24,644 nucleotides of DNA from JBOFCO01 sp051646105 (GTDB taxonomy: Bacteria > Pseudomonadota > Alphaproteobacteria > Rhodobacterales > Rhodobacteraceae): NCBI GenBank assembly GCA_051646105.1, contig JBOFCO010000044.1:1-24644 (forward strand). The letters are read 5' to 3'. This document shows positions 8,153 to 15,809 of the stretch, in pieces. A program made the position numbers and the translations under genes. Under the pieces are notes generated by a model that was given only the letters and a program-made list of their open reading frames with translations, searched no databases and was not told where the DNA came from. The stretch's first letter is position 1, and every line of letters starts with the position of its first letter.

Positions 8153-8767
8153 TTACAGCCCCTGCCCCGGCTTCACGTCCTTCAGTTCCATCGCCTTGGC
8201 CGGGTCGCGCCACATCTGGTGCAGCACGTTCTGGCGCTTCACTCCCTCGCGGTGGCGCAGCGTCAGCACGATGGCCCCGATCATGGCGACCAGCAGCACC
8301 AGACCCGCAAGCTGGAAGAGGTGCAGGTACTTGTCATAGATCAGCTGCCCAAGTGCTGCGGTGTTCTGCACCTGATCGATGGCGGGCGTCACGGCCGCGC
8401 GGTTGCCTTCGGCCAGATCGGAAGCCTGCCAGACCCCGAAGGCAAAGGTCAGCTGCATCAGGATCACCACCCCGATCAGCCCGCCCAGCGGGATGTATTT
8501 CACCATCTCTGCCTTCAGTTCGGCAAAGTCGATATCCAGCATCATCACCACGAAAAGGAACAGCACGGCGACCGCGCCGACATAGACGATGACCAGCAGC
8601 ATCGCCACGAATTCGGCCCCCATCAGAACGAACAGCCCGGCGGAGGACAGGAAGGCGAGGATCAGCCACAGCACCGAATGCACCGGGTTTTTCGACACGA
8701 CCACGAACAGCCCCGCCACGACGGCGGTGATGGCGAACAGGTAAAAGGCGTAATCGGCGACGGTCAT
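8153..8767 (-). CDS. nuoJ: NADH-quinone oxidoreductase subunit J
   Basis: NuoJ is a five-helix membrane-arm subunit of complex I that neighbours NuoA and NuoK and takes part in coupling quinone reduction to proton transfer. The start MTVADYAFYLFAITAVVAG gives 204 residues, normal for the alphaproteobacterial form. The conserved third-helix segment VIVYVGAVAVLFLFVVMML is present. The ATG at 8767 overlaps the stop of the upstream carboxymuconolactone decarboxylase-like gene as ATGA, which supports this start over upstream in-frame starts lying within that gene. After the stop comes the hairpin cluster before nuoK, the only sizeable gap in the nuoH-N half of the operon. Confidence 0.96.
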   Translation of the reverse strand: MTVADYAFYLFAITAVVAGLFVVVSKNPVHSVLWLILAFLSSAGLFVLMGAEFVAMLLVIVYVGAVAVLFLFVVMMLDIDFAELKAEMVKYIPLGGLIGVVILMQLTFAFGVWQASDLAEGNRAAVTPAIDQVQNTAALGQLIYDKYLHLFQLAGLVLLVAMIGAIVLTLRHREGVKRQNVLHQMWRDPAKAMELKDVKPGQGL

Positions 8768-9180
8768 GCACTCTCTCCCGACTTGTCGGTTTCGGCGAAT
8801 ACGCTTTGCGCGATCTCCAGCGCCTTGGTCAGCGCCGGAAGGCCGCCGAACACGCTCATCTGATAGATCACTTCCGCAATCTCGCGCTGCGTCGCGCCCG
8901 CTTCCAGCGCGTGGCGGATGGTCAGCCGCATCTGCGGTTCCGCCTGCGCGCCCAGAACGGTCAGCGCCGCAATCGTCACCAGCAGCCGGGTGCGGGCATC
9001 CAGACCTTCGCGGTTGAAGGTCTTGCCGAACCACATTTCCATCATGTCCTTCGACATGGTCGGAAACAGGCTTTCAAAGCCTTTCAGCGAAAAGGTTTCC
9101 AGCGCAGGATTGAAGGTGCGGGCCATTTCCTGACCCTGCTCCATCATCTGCTGAAAAAGCTTGGTGAAGGCGTCGTTCAT
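8764..9180 (-). CDS. Carboxymuconolactone decarboxylase (CMD/AhpD-fold) family protein inside the nuo operon
   Basis: A 138-residue soluble protein starting MNDAFTKLFQQMMEQGQEMA. The C-terminal half (about residues 58-128) matches the CMD fold: LDARTRLLVTIAALTVLGA, then RLTIRHALEAGATQREIAEV and IYQMSVFGGLPALTKAL. The protein has no cysteine, so it lacks the CxxC redox pair of AhpD-type peroxidase partners; it is closer to gamma-carboxymuconolactone decarboxylase-like members. The N-terminal 55 residues are Met/Gln/Phe-rich and amphipathic, loosely phasin-like, and not part of the CMD core. It lies between nuoI (7-base gap) and nuoJ (ATGA overlap), so it is presumably made together with complex I. 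Family assignment is firm, function unknown; a catabolic decarboxylase role is unlikely here because no aromatic-degradation genes are nearby. Confidence 0.85.
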   Translation of the reverse strand: MNDAFTKLFQQMMEQGQEMARTFNPALETFSLKGFESLFPTMSKDMMEMWFGKTFNREGLDARTRLLVTIAALTVLGAQAEPQMRLTIRHALEAGATQREIAEVIYQMSVFGGLPALTKALEIAQSVFAETDKSGESA

Positions 9181-9187
9181 CTGGCCC

Positions 9188-9682
9188 TCACCGATACGGC
9201 GCGTCAAGTTCAAGGTTGCGGGCGATCTCTGCGTCCCACCGCGCGCCGTTTTCCAGCAGTTTTTCCTTGGTATAGAACAGCTCTTCCCGCGTCTCGGTGG
9301 CGAATTCGAAATTCGGCCCCTCGACGATGGCATCCACCGGGCAGGCTTCCTGACAGAAGCCGCAGTAGATGCATTTGGTCATGTCGATGTCATAGCGCGT
9401 GGTGCGGCGGCTGCCATCCTCGCGCGGTTCGGCATCGATGGTGATCGCCTGCGCCGGGCAAACCGCCTCGCACAGCTTGCAGGCGATGCAGCGTTCTTCA
9501 CCGTTCGGATAGCGCCGCAGCGCGTGCTCACCCCGGAACCGGGGCGACAGCGGCCCCTTTTCATGCGGATAATTCAGCGTGGCCTTGGGGGCGAAGAAGT
9601 ATTTCATCCCCAGCCCGAACCCCTTGATGAAGTCGAACAGGAAGAAGTATTTCGCGGCGCGGGTGTAGTCGATGTTCGCCAT
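9188..9682 (-). CDS. nuoI: NADH-quinone oxidoreductase subunit I (8Fe ferredoxin-like)
   Basis: NuoI carries the two [4Fe-4S] clusters N6a and N6b that pass electrons from NuoG towards N2 in NuoB. Both cysteine motifs are intact: C65-x2-C68-x2-C71-x3-C75 (CIACKLCEAVCP) and C104-x2-C107-x2-C110-x3-C114 (CIYCGFCQEACP). The start ATG at 9682 (MANIDYTRAAKYFFLFDFIK) gives 164 residues. A TTG 15 bases upstream would add five residues and is less likely. The start overlaps none of nuoH but follows its upstream end closely: the nuoH stop (9687-9689) is 4 bases away. The amphipathic N-terminus that lies on the membrane is present. Confidence 0.97.
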   Translation of the reverse strand: MANIDYTRAAKYFFLFDFIKGFGLGMKYFFAPKATLNYPHEKGPLSPRFRGEHALRRYPNGEERCIACKLCEAVCPAQAITIDAEPREDGSRRTTRYDIDMTKCIYCGFCQEACPVDAIVEGPNFEFATETREELFYTKEKLLENGARWDAEIARNLELDAPYR

Positions 9683-9686
9683 GGTC

Positions 9687-10724
9687 TCAGCCCCCAATCG
9701 CCCAGCGGGCCCAGAAGCCGCCGAGAACCCCGAATTTCGCCAGAAACGCCACGATCACCACCCAAGCCAGCGACAGCGGCAGGAACACCTTCCAGCCGAT
9801 CCGCATCAACTGGTCGTAGCGGTAGCGCGGCACGATGGCCTTCACCATGGCGAACATGAAGAAGAACACCCACATCTTAGCGACCATCCACCACCAGCCG
9901 TCAGCGATGCCGGGGATGGGCGAAAGCCAGCCGCCAAAGAACAGCAGCGAAATCAGCGCGCACATCAGGAAGATGGCGATGTATTCGCCGGCCATGAACA
10001 GCAGGTAGGGGGTAGAGGAATATTCGACCATGAACCCCGCCACCAGTTCCGATTCCGCTTCCGGCAGGTCAAAGGGCGGGCGGTTGGTTTCGGCCAGCGC
10101 CGACACGAAGAACAGCACCACCATCGGCAGATGCGGCAGCCAGTACCAGTTGAACAGTCCGTAATCGCCGCGCTGCGCATCGACAATCGCGCCAAAGTTC
10201 ATCGACCCTGTGGAGATGATCACCCCGATGATGATCAGGCCCAGCGAAACCTCATAGGATATCATCTGCGCGGCAGAGCGGAGCGACCCAAGGAACGGGT
10301 ATTTGGAGTTTGACGCCCAGCCGCCCATGATCACGCCGTAAACCTCAAGTGAGGACACGGCAAAGACAAACAGGATCGCCACGTTGATGTCGGACAGCAC
10401 CCAGCCCTGATCGAACGGGATCACCGCCCAGGCCAGCACCGCCAGCACGAAGGACAGCATCGGCGCAAGGAAGAACACCGCCTTGTCGGCCCCTGCGGGC
10501 ACGACGATTTCCTTGACCACGTATTTCAGCGCATCGGCCACCGATTGCAGCAGGCCGAATGGCCCCACAACGTTCGGCCCCTTGCGCATCTGCACCGCGG
10601 CCCAGATCTTGCGGTCGCCATAGACCAGAAACAGCAGCGACAGCATCACAAAGGCAATGATGCCAAGGCCCTGAACGGCGATCAGCAGGAACGTGCCCAG
10701 CGGGGTGGTTAGAAACTCAGCCAT
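9687..10724 (-). CDS. nuoH: NADH-quinone oxidoreductase subunit H
   Basis: NuoH is the membrane subunit (about eight helices) that forms the quinone chamber with NuoB and NuoD and links the two arms of complex I. The 345 residues contain the family signatures VYGDRKIWAAVQMRKGPNVV with VGPFGLLQSVADALK in the first cytoplasmic loop, and LAETNRPPFDLPEAESELVA with GFMVEYSS, which carries the conserved acidic residues of the quinone-side loop. The ATG at 10724 is 14 bases after the stop of a small lipoprotein gene. The end lies just before nuoI. Length and motifs are ordinary. Confidence 0.97.
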   Translation of the reverse strand: MAEFLTTPLGTFLLIAVQGLGIIAFVMLSLLFLVYGDRKIWAAVQMRKGPNVVGPFGLLQSVADALKYVVKEIVVPAGADKAVFFLAPMLSFVLAVLAWAVIPFDQGWVLSDINVAILFVFAVSSLEVYGVIMGGWASNSKYPFLGSLRSAAQMISYEVSLGLIIIGVIISTGSMNFGAIVDAQRGDYGLFNWYWLPHLPMVVLFFVSALAETNRPPFDLPEAESELVAGFMVEYSSTPYLLFMAGEYIAIFLMCALISLLFFGGWLSPIPGIADGWWWMVAKMWVFFFMFAMVKAIVPRYRYDQLMRIGWKVFLPLSLAWVVIVAFLAKFGVLGGFWARWAIGG

Positions 10725-10738
10725 TTTGCCTCATGCCC

Positions 10739-11149
10739 TCAGACCGTCGGTATTCCTTGCTCGGCGCAGTCCGATACCGTCACTTCGGCATCGATGGTCT
10801 GCAACCCGCGAGGTAGCGCTGGCGAGATGGTATAAACAGCATCCCCGATCCAAACGCCACCCTCATTCCGCACATTGGTGCGCACATGCCGCGCAAATCC
10901 GAAGCCCCGGATCAGCGTGTATTGCGCAGCGGCACAGCGCGCATAGGGTTCGACCGCCGCAGGCGCACCTTCGCCCCGCGCCTGCACGACGAAACCGACC
11001 AGATCGCCATCCAGCAGCCGCGTCTCGACCCCTTCATACGTCACCTCCGCAACGCCCATGGCGTCGGGGTCGGGCAGGCCAGCGCCCGCGCAGGCCGCAA
11101 CCCCCGCGCAGGCCATCAGGCCGAAACCGATCCCCGCCCCCGTGCGCAT
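10739..11149 (-). CDS. Putative small lipoprotein in the nuo operon (unknown function)
   Basis: No family recognised. The 136-residue product starts MRTGAGIGFGLMACAGVAAC, a hydrophobic leader with a lipobox-like VAAC; Cys20 is the probable lipidated residue (an earlier LMAC with Cys14 is an alternative). The mature part is about 115 residues and has two further cysteines, Cys72 and Cys128, that could form a disulfide in the periplasm. A central segment GFVVQARGEG, followed by YARCAAAQYTLIRGFGF, suggests alternating strands and a helix. The ATG at 11149 lies 3 bases after the nuoG stop, and nuoH follows 14 bases later, so expression with complex I is expected. Lipoprotein status is inferred from the leader only; a plain signal peptide is possible. 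Confidence 0.75.
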   Translation of the reverse strand: MRTGAGIGFGLMACAGVAACAGAGLPDPDAMGVAEVTYEGVETRLLDGDLVGFVVQARGEGAPAAVEPYARCAAAQYTLIRGFGFARHVRTNVRNEGGVWIGDAVYTISPALPRGLQTIDAEVTVSDCAEQGIPTV

Positions 11150-11152
11150 CGT

Positions 11153-13162
11153 CTATTCCGCCGCCATCGGCGCGGCATCGCGCGCCTTGGCCATTGCCGA
11201 AAGCTCCGCCATCAGGCTCGATGCGCGGGCAATGGGGTTGGTCAGATAGAAATCACGGATCGCCGGGCGGAACGTCGCCTTGCCCGGCGCGCGGACGGGC
11301 AGCGGTTGCCAGTCGTTCTGCGGAACGCTGTCGACAGCCCCCAGATGCGGCACGGCGACCACCAGCGCACGGCGCAGCGCGGCAAGGCTGTCATAGGGCA
11401 GCACCGCGCCCAGTTCCGCAGACAGGGCGCGCAGGATCGCCCAGTTTTCCTTGGCCTCGCCTGGCGCAAAACCGGCGCGGAAGGCAAGCTGCGGGCGGCC
11501 CTCGGTATTCACGAACAGGCCGTTTTCTTCGGTATAGGCGGCGGCAGGCAGGATCACATCGGCGCGGTTCGCGCCGCGGTCGCCATGGCTGCCCTGATAG
11601 ATCACGAACGGACCGGCTGCGATATCCACCTCATCGGCGCCCAGGTTGAAGATCACCTCAGCCCCTTCGGTCGCGGCGGCAAGACCGCCCTCTGTCACCG
11701 CGCCCACATCCATCGCGCCGACACGGGCGGCTGCGGTATGCAGCACCAGCAACTTGCCGCCAGCGCCCTGCGCATAGGCCATGGCCTGCGACAGAACAGC
11801 CTCGCCGTCAGCCTCATTGATCGCGCCCTGCCCGACGATCACGACCGTATCCGGCTTTTCGGTCACGCGCCCGACCAGATCGGTCAGCGCGTCGCGGTCG
11901 GTGCCCATGTGCTTGTAATCATAGGTCAGATCGGCAGCTTCCCCGATCAGCCCGATCATCGCGCCATTGGCCCATGCCTTGCGGATGCGCGCATTCAGCA
12001 CGGGCGATTCCACACGCGGGTTGGTGCCGATCAGCAGGATCGTCCTGGCGCGGTCGATATCCTCGATTGCCGCCGTGCCGACATAGGCCGACCGGTTGCC
12101 CGCAGGCAGACGCGCGCCATCGGTGCGGCATTCGATGCTGCCGCCCAGCCCTTCGACCATTGATTTCAGCGCAAAGACCGCTTCCACCGGGGCCAGATCG
12201 CCGACCAGCGCCGCAACCTTCTTGCCCTTCATCGCAGCAGCGGCCTTGCCAAGCGCCTCGGCCCAGCTTGCCTTGCGCAGGCGTCCGTTTTCGCGAACGT
12301 AGGGGGTATCCAGCCGCTGGCGCCGCAGCCCGTCCCAGACGAAGCGGGTCTTGTCGGAAATCCATTCCTCGTTCACGCCGTCATTGTTGCGGGGCAGGAT
12401 GCGCATCACTTCGCGCCCCTTGGTATCAACGCGGATCGATGACCCCAGCGCATCCATCACATCGATGGTTTCCGTCTTGGTCAGTTCCCACGGACGCGCG
12501 GTAAAGGCATAGGGCTTCGACACCAGCGCGCCGACGGGGCACAGGTCGATGATGTTGCCCTGCAGGTTGCTGTTCAGCGTCTGGTTCAGATAGCTGGTGA
12601 TTTCCGCATCTTCGCCCCGGCCGGTCTGGCCCATCTGGGTGATGCCTGCCACTTCCGTGGTGAAACGCACGCAACGGGTGCAGGAAATGCAGCGGGTCAT
12701 GTGGGTTTCTACCAGCGGGCCAAGGTTCAGGTCTTCCGACGCGCGCTTGGGTTCGCGATAGCGGCTGAAATCGACGCCGTAAGCCATCGCCTGATCCTGC
12801 AAATCGCATTCCCCGCCCTGATCGCAGATCGGGCAATCGAGCGGATGGTTGATGAGCAGAAATTCCATCACGCCCTCGCGGGCCTTTTTCACCATCGGCG
12901 AATTGGTCTTGACCACCGGCGGCTGGCCTTCGGGGCCGGGGCGCAGGTCTTTCACCTGCATCGCGCAGCTTGCGGCGGGCTTCGGCGGGCCGCCTACCAC
13001 CTCGACCAGACACATCCGGCAGTTGCCCGCGATCGACAGCCGTTCGTGATAGCAGAAACGCGGCACCTCCACACCGGCCTCCTCGCAGGCCTGGATCAGC
13101 GTCAGGTTGCCATCCACCTCGACCTCGGTGCCGTCAATGATGAGTTTCTTGAGGTTGGACAT
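11153..13162 (-). CDS. nuoG: NADH-quinone oxidoreductase subunit G
   Basis: NuoG is the large Fe-S subunit of the NADH module and conducts electrons from NuoF to NuoI. The 669 residues show all expected ligands. The [2Fe-2S] N1b ligands are C37, C48, C51 and C66. Cluster N5 has H106, C110, C113 and C119 (HPLDCPICDQGGEC). Cluster N4 has C158, C161, C164 and C208. The C-terminal two thirds form a degenerate molybdopterin oxidoreductase-like domain without visible cofactor function. Like mitochondrial and Paracoccus homologues, it is shorter than the E. coli protein of about 900 residues; no extra CxxC set for N7 was seen in the C-terminal domain. The ATG at 13162 is 4 bases after the DUF3291 gene stop. 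Confidence 0.97.
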   Translation of the reverse strand: MSNLKKLIIDGTEVEVDGNLTLIQACEEAGVEVPRFCYHERLSIAGNCRMCLVEVVGGPPKPAASCAMQVKDLRPGPEGQPPVVKTNSPMVKKAREGVMEFLLINHPLDCPICDQGGECDLQDQAMAYGVDFSRYREPKRASEDLNLGPLVETHMTRCISCTRCVRFTTEVAGITQMGQTGRGEDAEITSYLNQTLNSNLQGNIIDLCPVGALVSKPYAFTARPWELTKTETIDVMDALGSSIRVDTKGREVMRILPRNNDGVNEEWISDKTRFVWDGLRRQRLDTPYVRENGRLRKASWAEALGKAAAAMKGKKVAALVGDLAPVEAVFALKSMVEGLGGSIECRTDGARLPAGNRSAYVGTAAIEDIDRARTILLIGTNPRVESPVLNARIRKAWANGAMIGLIGEAADLTYDYKHMGTDRDALTDLVGRVTEKPDTVVIVGQGAINEADGEAVLSQAMAYAQGAGGKLLVLHTAAARVGAMDVGAVTEGGLAAATEGAEVIFNLGADEVDIAAGPFVIYQGSHGDRGANRADVILPAAAYTEENGLFVNTEGRPQLAFRAGFAPGEAKENWAILRALSAELGAVLPYDSLAALRRALVVAVPHLGAVDSVPQNDWQPLPVRAPGKATFRPAIRDFYLTNPIARASSLMAELSAMAKARDAAPMAAE

Positions 13163-13166
13163 CCCG

Positions 13167-13661
13167 CTACTCCGCCGCTTGTCTTGCGCAGGTGTGGGTC
13201 TGCCACAGCCGCGCGTCTTTCAGGTGGGACCAGCCAAAGGCATGATCCGTATCGCCATGTACGCCCCGATGCGCAAGGCGCGCCATCGCCTCGTCCAGCG
13301 TCGGGACATGCCCGGCGGGCACATACCACATGACAAAGCTCATGCCGGACAGAAGCTCGAACCACTCTGCCCGCCGCTCGTAAAATGCGCGATGCACGGT
13401 GTTCCAGACGAAGGTTTCCAGCGCGCCCACATCTTCCCAGACCGACATGTTGACCAGATCGCGCGTGGCGGAGGGTGACGCCGGATCGACCAGCCCCGCG
13501 CTTTCCGTCAGCCGCCAAACGAACCCCGGCATCCGTTCGGCCAGTGCGTTCACTTTTGCCGTCGCCTCGATGAACTCGGCCACGCGCGGATCGGTCTGCG
13601 GCGCAATAAGCCGCCCGATGTTCAGTTCCGCAATATGATGGCCAGCCGGTTGCATCATCAT
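13167..13661 (-). CDS. DUF3291 family protein in the nuo operon
   Basis: A 164-residue soluble protein resembling the DUF3291 family, which has an antibiotic-biosynthesis-monooxygenase-like (dimeric alpha/beta barrel) fold. Characteristic stretches are HHIAELNIGRL near the start, VNMSVWEDVGALETFVWNTV, then HRAFYERRAEWFELLSG and FVMWYVPAGHVPTLDEAMAR. Three consecutive ATG codons occur at 13661, 13658 and 13655. The first overlaps the stop of the upstream DUF5333-like gene as ATGA and is taken as the start. The frame is open further upstream but only inside that gene. No cofactor motif is evident, and catalytic activity is unknown for this family. Its place between a predicted periplasmic protein and nuoG suggests co-expression with complex I, not a known role in it. 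Confidence 0.82.
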   Translation of the reverse strand: MMMQPAGHHIAELNIGRLIAPQTDPRVAEFIEATAKVNALAERMPGFVWRLTESAGLVDPASPSATRDLVNMSVWEDVGALETFVWNTVHRAFYERRAEWFELLSGMSFVMWYVPAGHVPTLDEAMARLAHRGVHGDTDHAFGWSHLKDARLWQTHTCARQAAE

Positions 13662-14074
13662 TCCTTCAGCAGCGACCCGATCAGGCTGCCCTTGGCAATC
13701 TCGTTCCGCCCAAGGCGGCAATAGCTTTCGGCGTCGCCCTCGACCACGCCACGCGCCGCCATGTATTCGGCAGCCTTGCCGCGGATACGGGCCTTTTCCT
13801 TGGGCGAGTCGAGAAATGCCTCGACCTCGTCTTCGGTATAGCCCTGCTCGCGTGCATAGGATTCCAGCGCACGCGCCTTGCGCAGCACGGTGAACATGCG
13901 CGCCGAAATCGTCGGGCAGGTCTTGCGGATCTTGTCGCCGACGGCGGCCGCCAGAAGCTGGTTGTTGATATGTTCGTTGTCGCGCAGCGGCACCTGGGCC
14001 CGGGCGGCGGGGGCAAGAGCCAGCACAACTGCTGTGGCCCCGACGAAAGCATTGAAACGGGCATGGCGGAACAT
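13658..14074 (-). CDS. DUF5333-like predicted periplasmic protein
   Basis: A 138-residue protein that I recognise as resembling DUF5333, a family I associate with Rhodobacterales nuo loci. MFRHARFNAFVGATAVVLAL followed by APAARAQ is a clear signal peptide with likely cleavage after Ala26. The mature protein is mostly helical and charged and has two cysteines, Cys53 (KTCPTISARM) and Cys119 (ESYCRLGRNE), suited to a disulfide. The ATG at 14074 follows an AGGA-type ribosome binding site. The frame is open upstream, but that extension lacks a plausible leader and would bury the signal peptide. The stop overlaps the DUF3291 gene start. Function is unknown; the periplasmic location would put it on the outer face of the complex I membrane arm. 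Confidence 0.82.
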   Translation of the reverse strand: MFRHARFNAFVGATAVVLALAPAARAQVPLRDNEHINNQLLAAAVGDKIRKTCPTISARMFTVLRKARALESYAREQGYTEDEVEAFLDSPKEKARIRGKAAEYMAARGVVEGDAESYCRLGRNEIAKGSLIGSLLKE

Positions 14075-14190
14075 GGCAGTGTCCTTGTCTGACGCGGGGC
14101 GCATCGCCCGCCGCGCAAGGGAACGACCAGAGCCACGGCTATGCAATAACACCGCCGCCCCTCCCTGTTGCATGATCCCCCTGGCGCGCG

Positions 14191-14499
14191 TCATAGGCAC
14201 GACCTCGCGAAGCGCCACTTGGCCTTGCCATCAAACACGGCTTCGGATGTTTCGCGGAACCCCATGCCCTGATCGGTGCAGCCGGTTCGGGCGGCATCGC
14301 GGGCAAGCAGTTCGTCCAGCGCGGTAAATGCCTGCCCCGTTCGGCTGACCACCAGATCCTTGTGCCCCGCCTTTCCGGGACGGAACGACACGATATAGAC
14401 AAAACCGTCCTTCTTTACCTCGGCCTCCCGCTCTGGCAGGGCCGCGCAGCCCGCGACGGCGGCCAGAACGGTCAACGAAAGAAGCGGTTTGCGGATCAT
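14191..14499 (-). CDS. Putative small lipoprotein in the nuo operon (unknown function)
   Basis: No named family recognised. The 102-residue product begins MIRKPLLSLTVLAAVAGCAA, a textbook lipoprotein signal with lipobox VAGC and lipidated Cys18. The mature part of about 84 residues contains FVYIVSFRPGKAG, a helix TALDELLARDAARTGC, and ends in RFARSCL. Cys74 and Cys101 could form a disulfide. The ATG at 14499 is 4 bases from the nuoF stop (14504-14506). The frame is open further upstream inside nuoF but without a leader. The 116-bp gap after its stop (14075-14190) contains no gene I can support; it only provides the ribosome binding site of the DUF5333-like gene. Confidence 0.8.
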   Translation of the reverse strand: MIRKPLLSLTVLAAVAGCAALPEREAEVKKDGFVYIVSFRPGKAGHKDLVVSRTGQAFTALDELLARDAARTGCTDQGMGFRETSEAVFDGKAKWRFARSCL

Positions 14500-14503
14500 G
14501 ACT

Positions 14504-15799
14504 TCACTCCGCCGCCATCGCGCCCATGCGCCCGGTCTTGCGGGCCTTGATGCGGTCCTCGATTTCCTCGCGGAACTGGCGGACAAGCCCCTGAATTGGC
14601 CATGCCGCCGCATCGCCCAAAGCACAGATCGTATGCCCCTCGACCTGCTTGGTCACCGACAGCAGCATGTCGATTTCCTCTACCTCGGCCTCTCCCCGCA
14701 CCAGACGGTCCATCACCCGCATCATCCAGCCGGTGCCTTCGCGGCAGGGGGTGCACTGGCCGCAGCTTTCGTGCTTGTAGAACTTCGACAGCCGCCAGAT
14801 CGCCTTGATGACATCGGTGGACTGATCCATCACGATCACCGCCGCTGTGCCAAGGCCCGACCGCTGCTCGCGCAGCCAGTCGAAATCCATGATCGCCTCA
14901 TCGCATTGCTGGGCGTTCAGCATCGGCACAGACGACCCGCCGGGGATCACCGCCTTCAGGTTCTTCCAGCCGCCGCGCACACCGCCGCAATGCCGGTCCA
15001 GCAGTTCCTTCAGCGTGATCGACATCTCCTCTTCGACCACGCAGGGGTTCATCACATGGCCGGAAATGCCGAACAGCTTGGTGCCCGCGTTGTTGGGGCG
15101 GCCAAAGCTTGCGAACCAGCTTGCACCCCTGCGCAGGATCGTCGGCACGACGGCGATGGATTCGACGTTGTTCACCGTGGTCGGGCAGCCATACAGACCA
15201 GACCCCGCCGGGAAAGGCGGCTTCATCCGGGGCATGCCCTTCTTGCCTTCCAGACTTTCCAGAAGTGCTGTTTCCTCGCCGCAGATATAGGCCCCGGCCC
15301 CGTGGTGCAGATACAGGTCGAAATCATAGCCCGACCCGCAGGCGTTCTTGCCGATCAGCCCGGCGTCATAAGCCTCGTCTATCGCGGTCTGAAGTGCCTC
15401 TTTTTCGCGGATATATTCGCCGCGAATGTAGATATAGCAGGCATTCGCCCCCATCGCGAAAGACGCGATCAGACATCCCTCGACCAGCGTGTGCGGATCG
15501 TGGCGCATGATTTCCCGGTCCTTGCAGGTGCCGGGTTCGGATTCGTCGGCATTGACCACCAGATAGGACGGGCGGCCATCGGATTGCTTGGGCATGAAAG
15601 ACCATTTCAGGCCGGTGGGGAAACCGGCCCCGCCCCGCCCGCGCAGGCCCGATGCCTTGACCTGTTCCACGATCCAGTCGCGGCCGTTGGCCAGAATCTT
15701 TGCCGTGCCATCCCATTGGCCACGCTTGCGCGCCCCGGCAAGGCTGCGGTCGTGCATTCCGTAGAGGTTGGTAAAGATCCGGTCCTGATCTTTCAGCAT
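14504..15799 (-). CDS. nuoF: NADH-quinone oxidoreductase subunit F (NADH-binding)
   Basis: NuoF binds NADH and FMN and carries cluster N3, the entry point of electrons into complex I. The 431-residue protein has the glycine-rich NADH/FMN loop GRGGAGFPTG at residues 54-63 and the conserved GAYICGEETALLESLEG segment. The [4Fe-4S] ligands are C346, C349 and C352 (SCGQCTPCREG) plus C392 (GHTICALGD). The start MLKDQDRIFTNLYGMHDRSL at 15799 is 10 bases after the stop of the DUF5337-like gene. It partners with NuoE and NuoG in the NADH module. Nothing is missing. Confidence 0.98.
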   Translation of the reverse strand: MLKDQDRIFTNLYGMHDRSLAGARKRGQWDGTAKILANGRDWIVEQVKASGLRGRGGAGFPTGLKWSFMPKQSDGRPSYLVVNADESEPGTCKDREIMRHDPHTLVEGCLIASFAMGANACYIYIRGEYIREKEALQTAIDEAYDAGLIGKNACGSGYDFDLYLHHGAGAYICGEETALLESLEGKKGMPRMKPPFPAGSGLYGCPTTVNNVESIAVVPTILRRGASWFASFGRPNNAGTKLFGISGHVMNPCVVEEEMSITLKELLDRHCGGVRGGWKNLKAVIPGGSSVPMLNAQQCDEAIMDFDWLREQRSGLGTAAVIVMDQSTDVIKAIWRLSKFYKHESCGQCTPCREGTGWMMRVMDRLVRGEAEVEEIDMLLSVTKQVEGHTICALGDAAAWPIQGLVRQFREEIEDRIKARKTGRMGAMAAE

Positions 15800-15809
15800 G
15801 CCTTCATCC

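Noticed and set aside
14075..14190. N-terminal extension of the DUF5333-like gene, or a separate small gene, in the 116-bp gap
   Set aside because: The open frame here has no leader or family resemblance, while the start at 14074 gives a proper signal peptide with a ribosome binding site.
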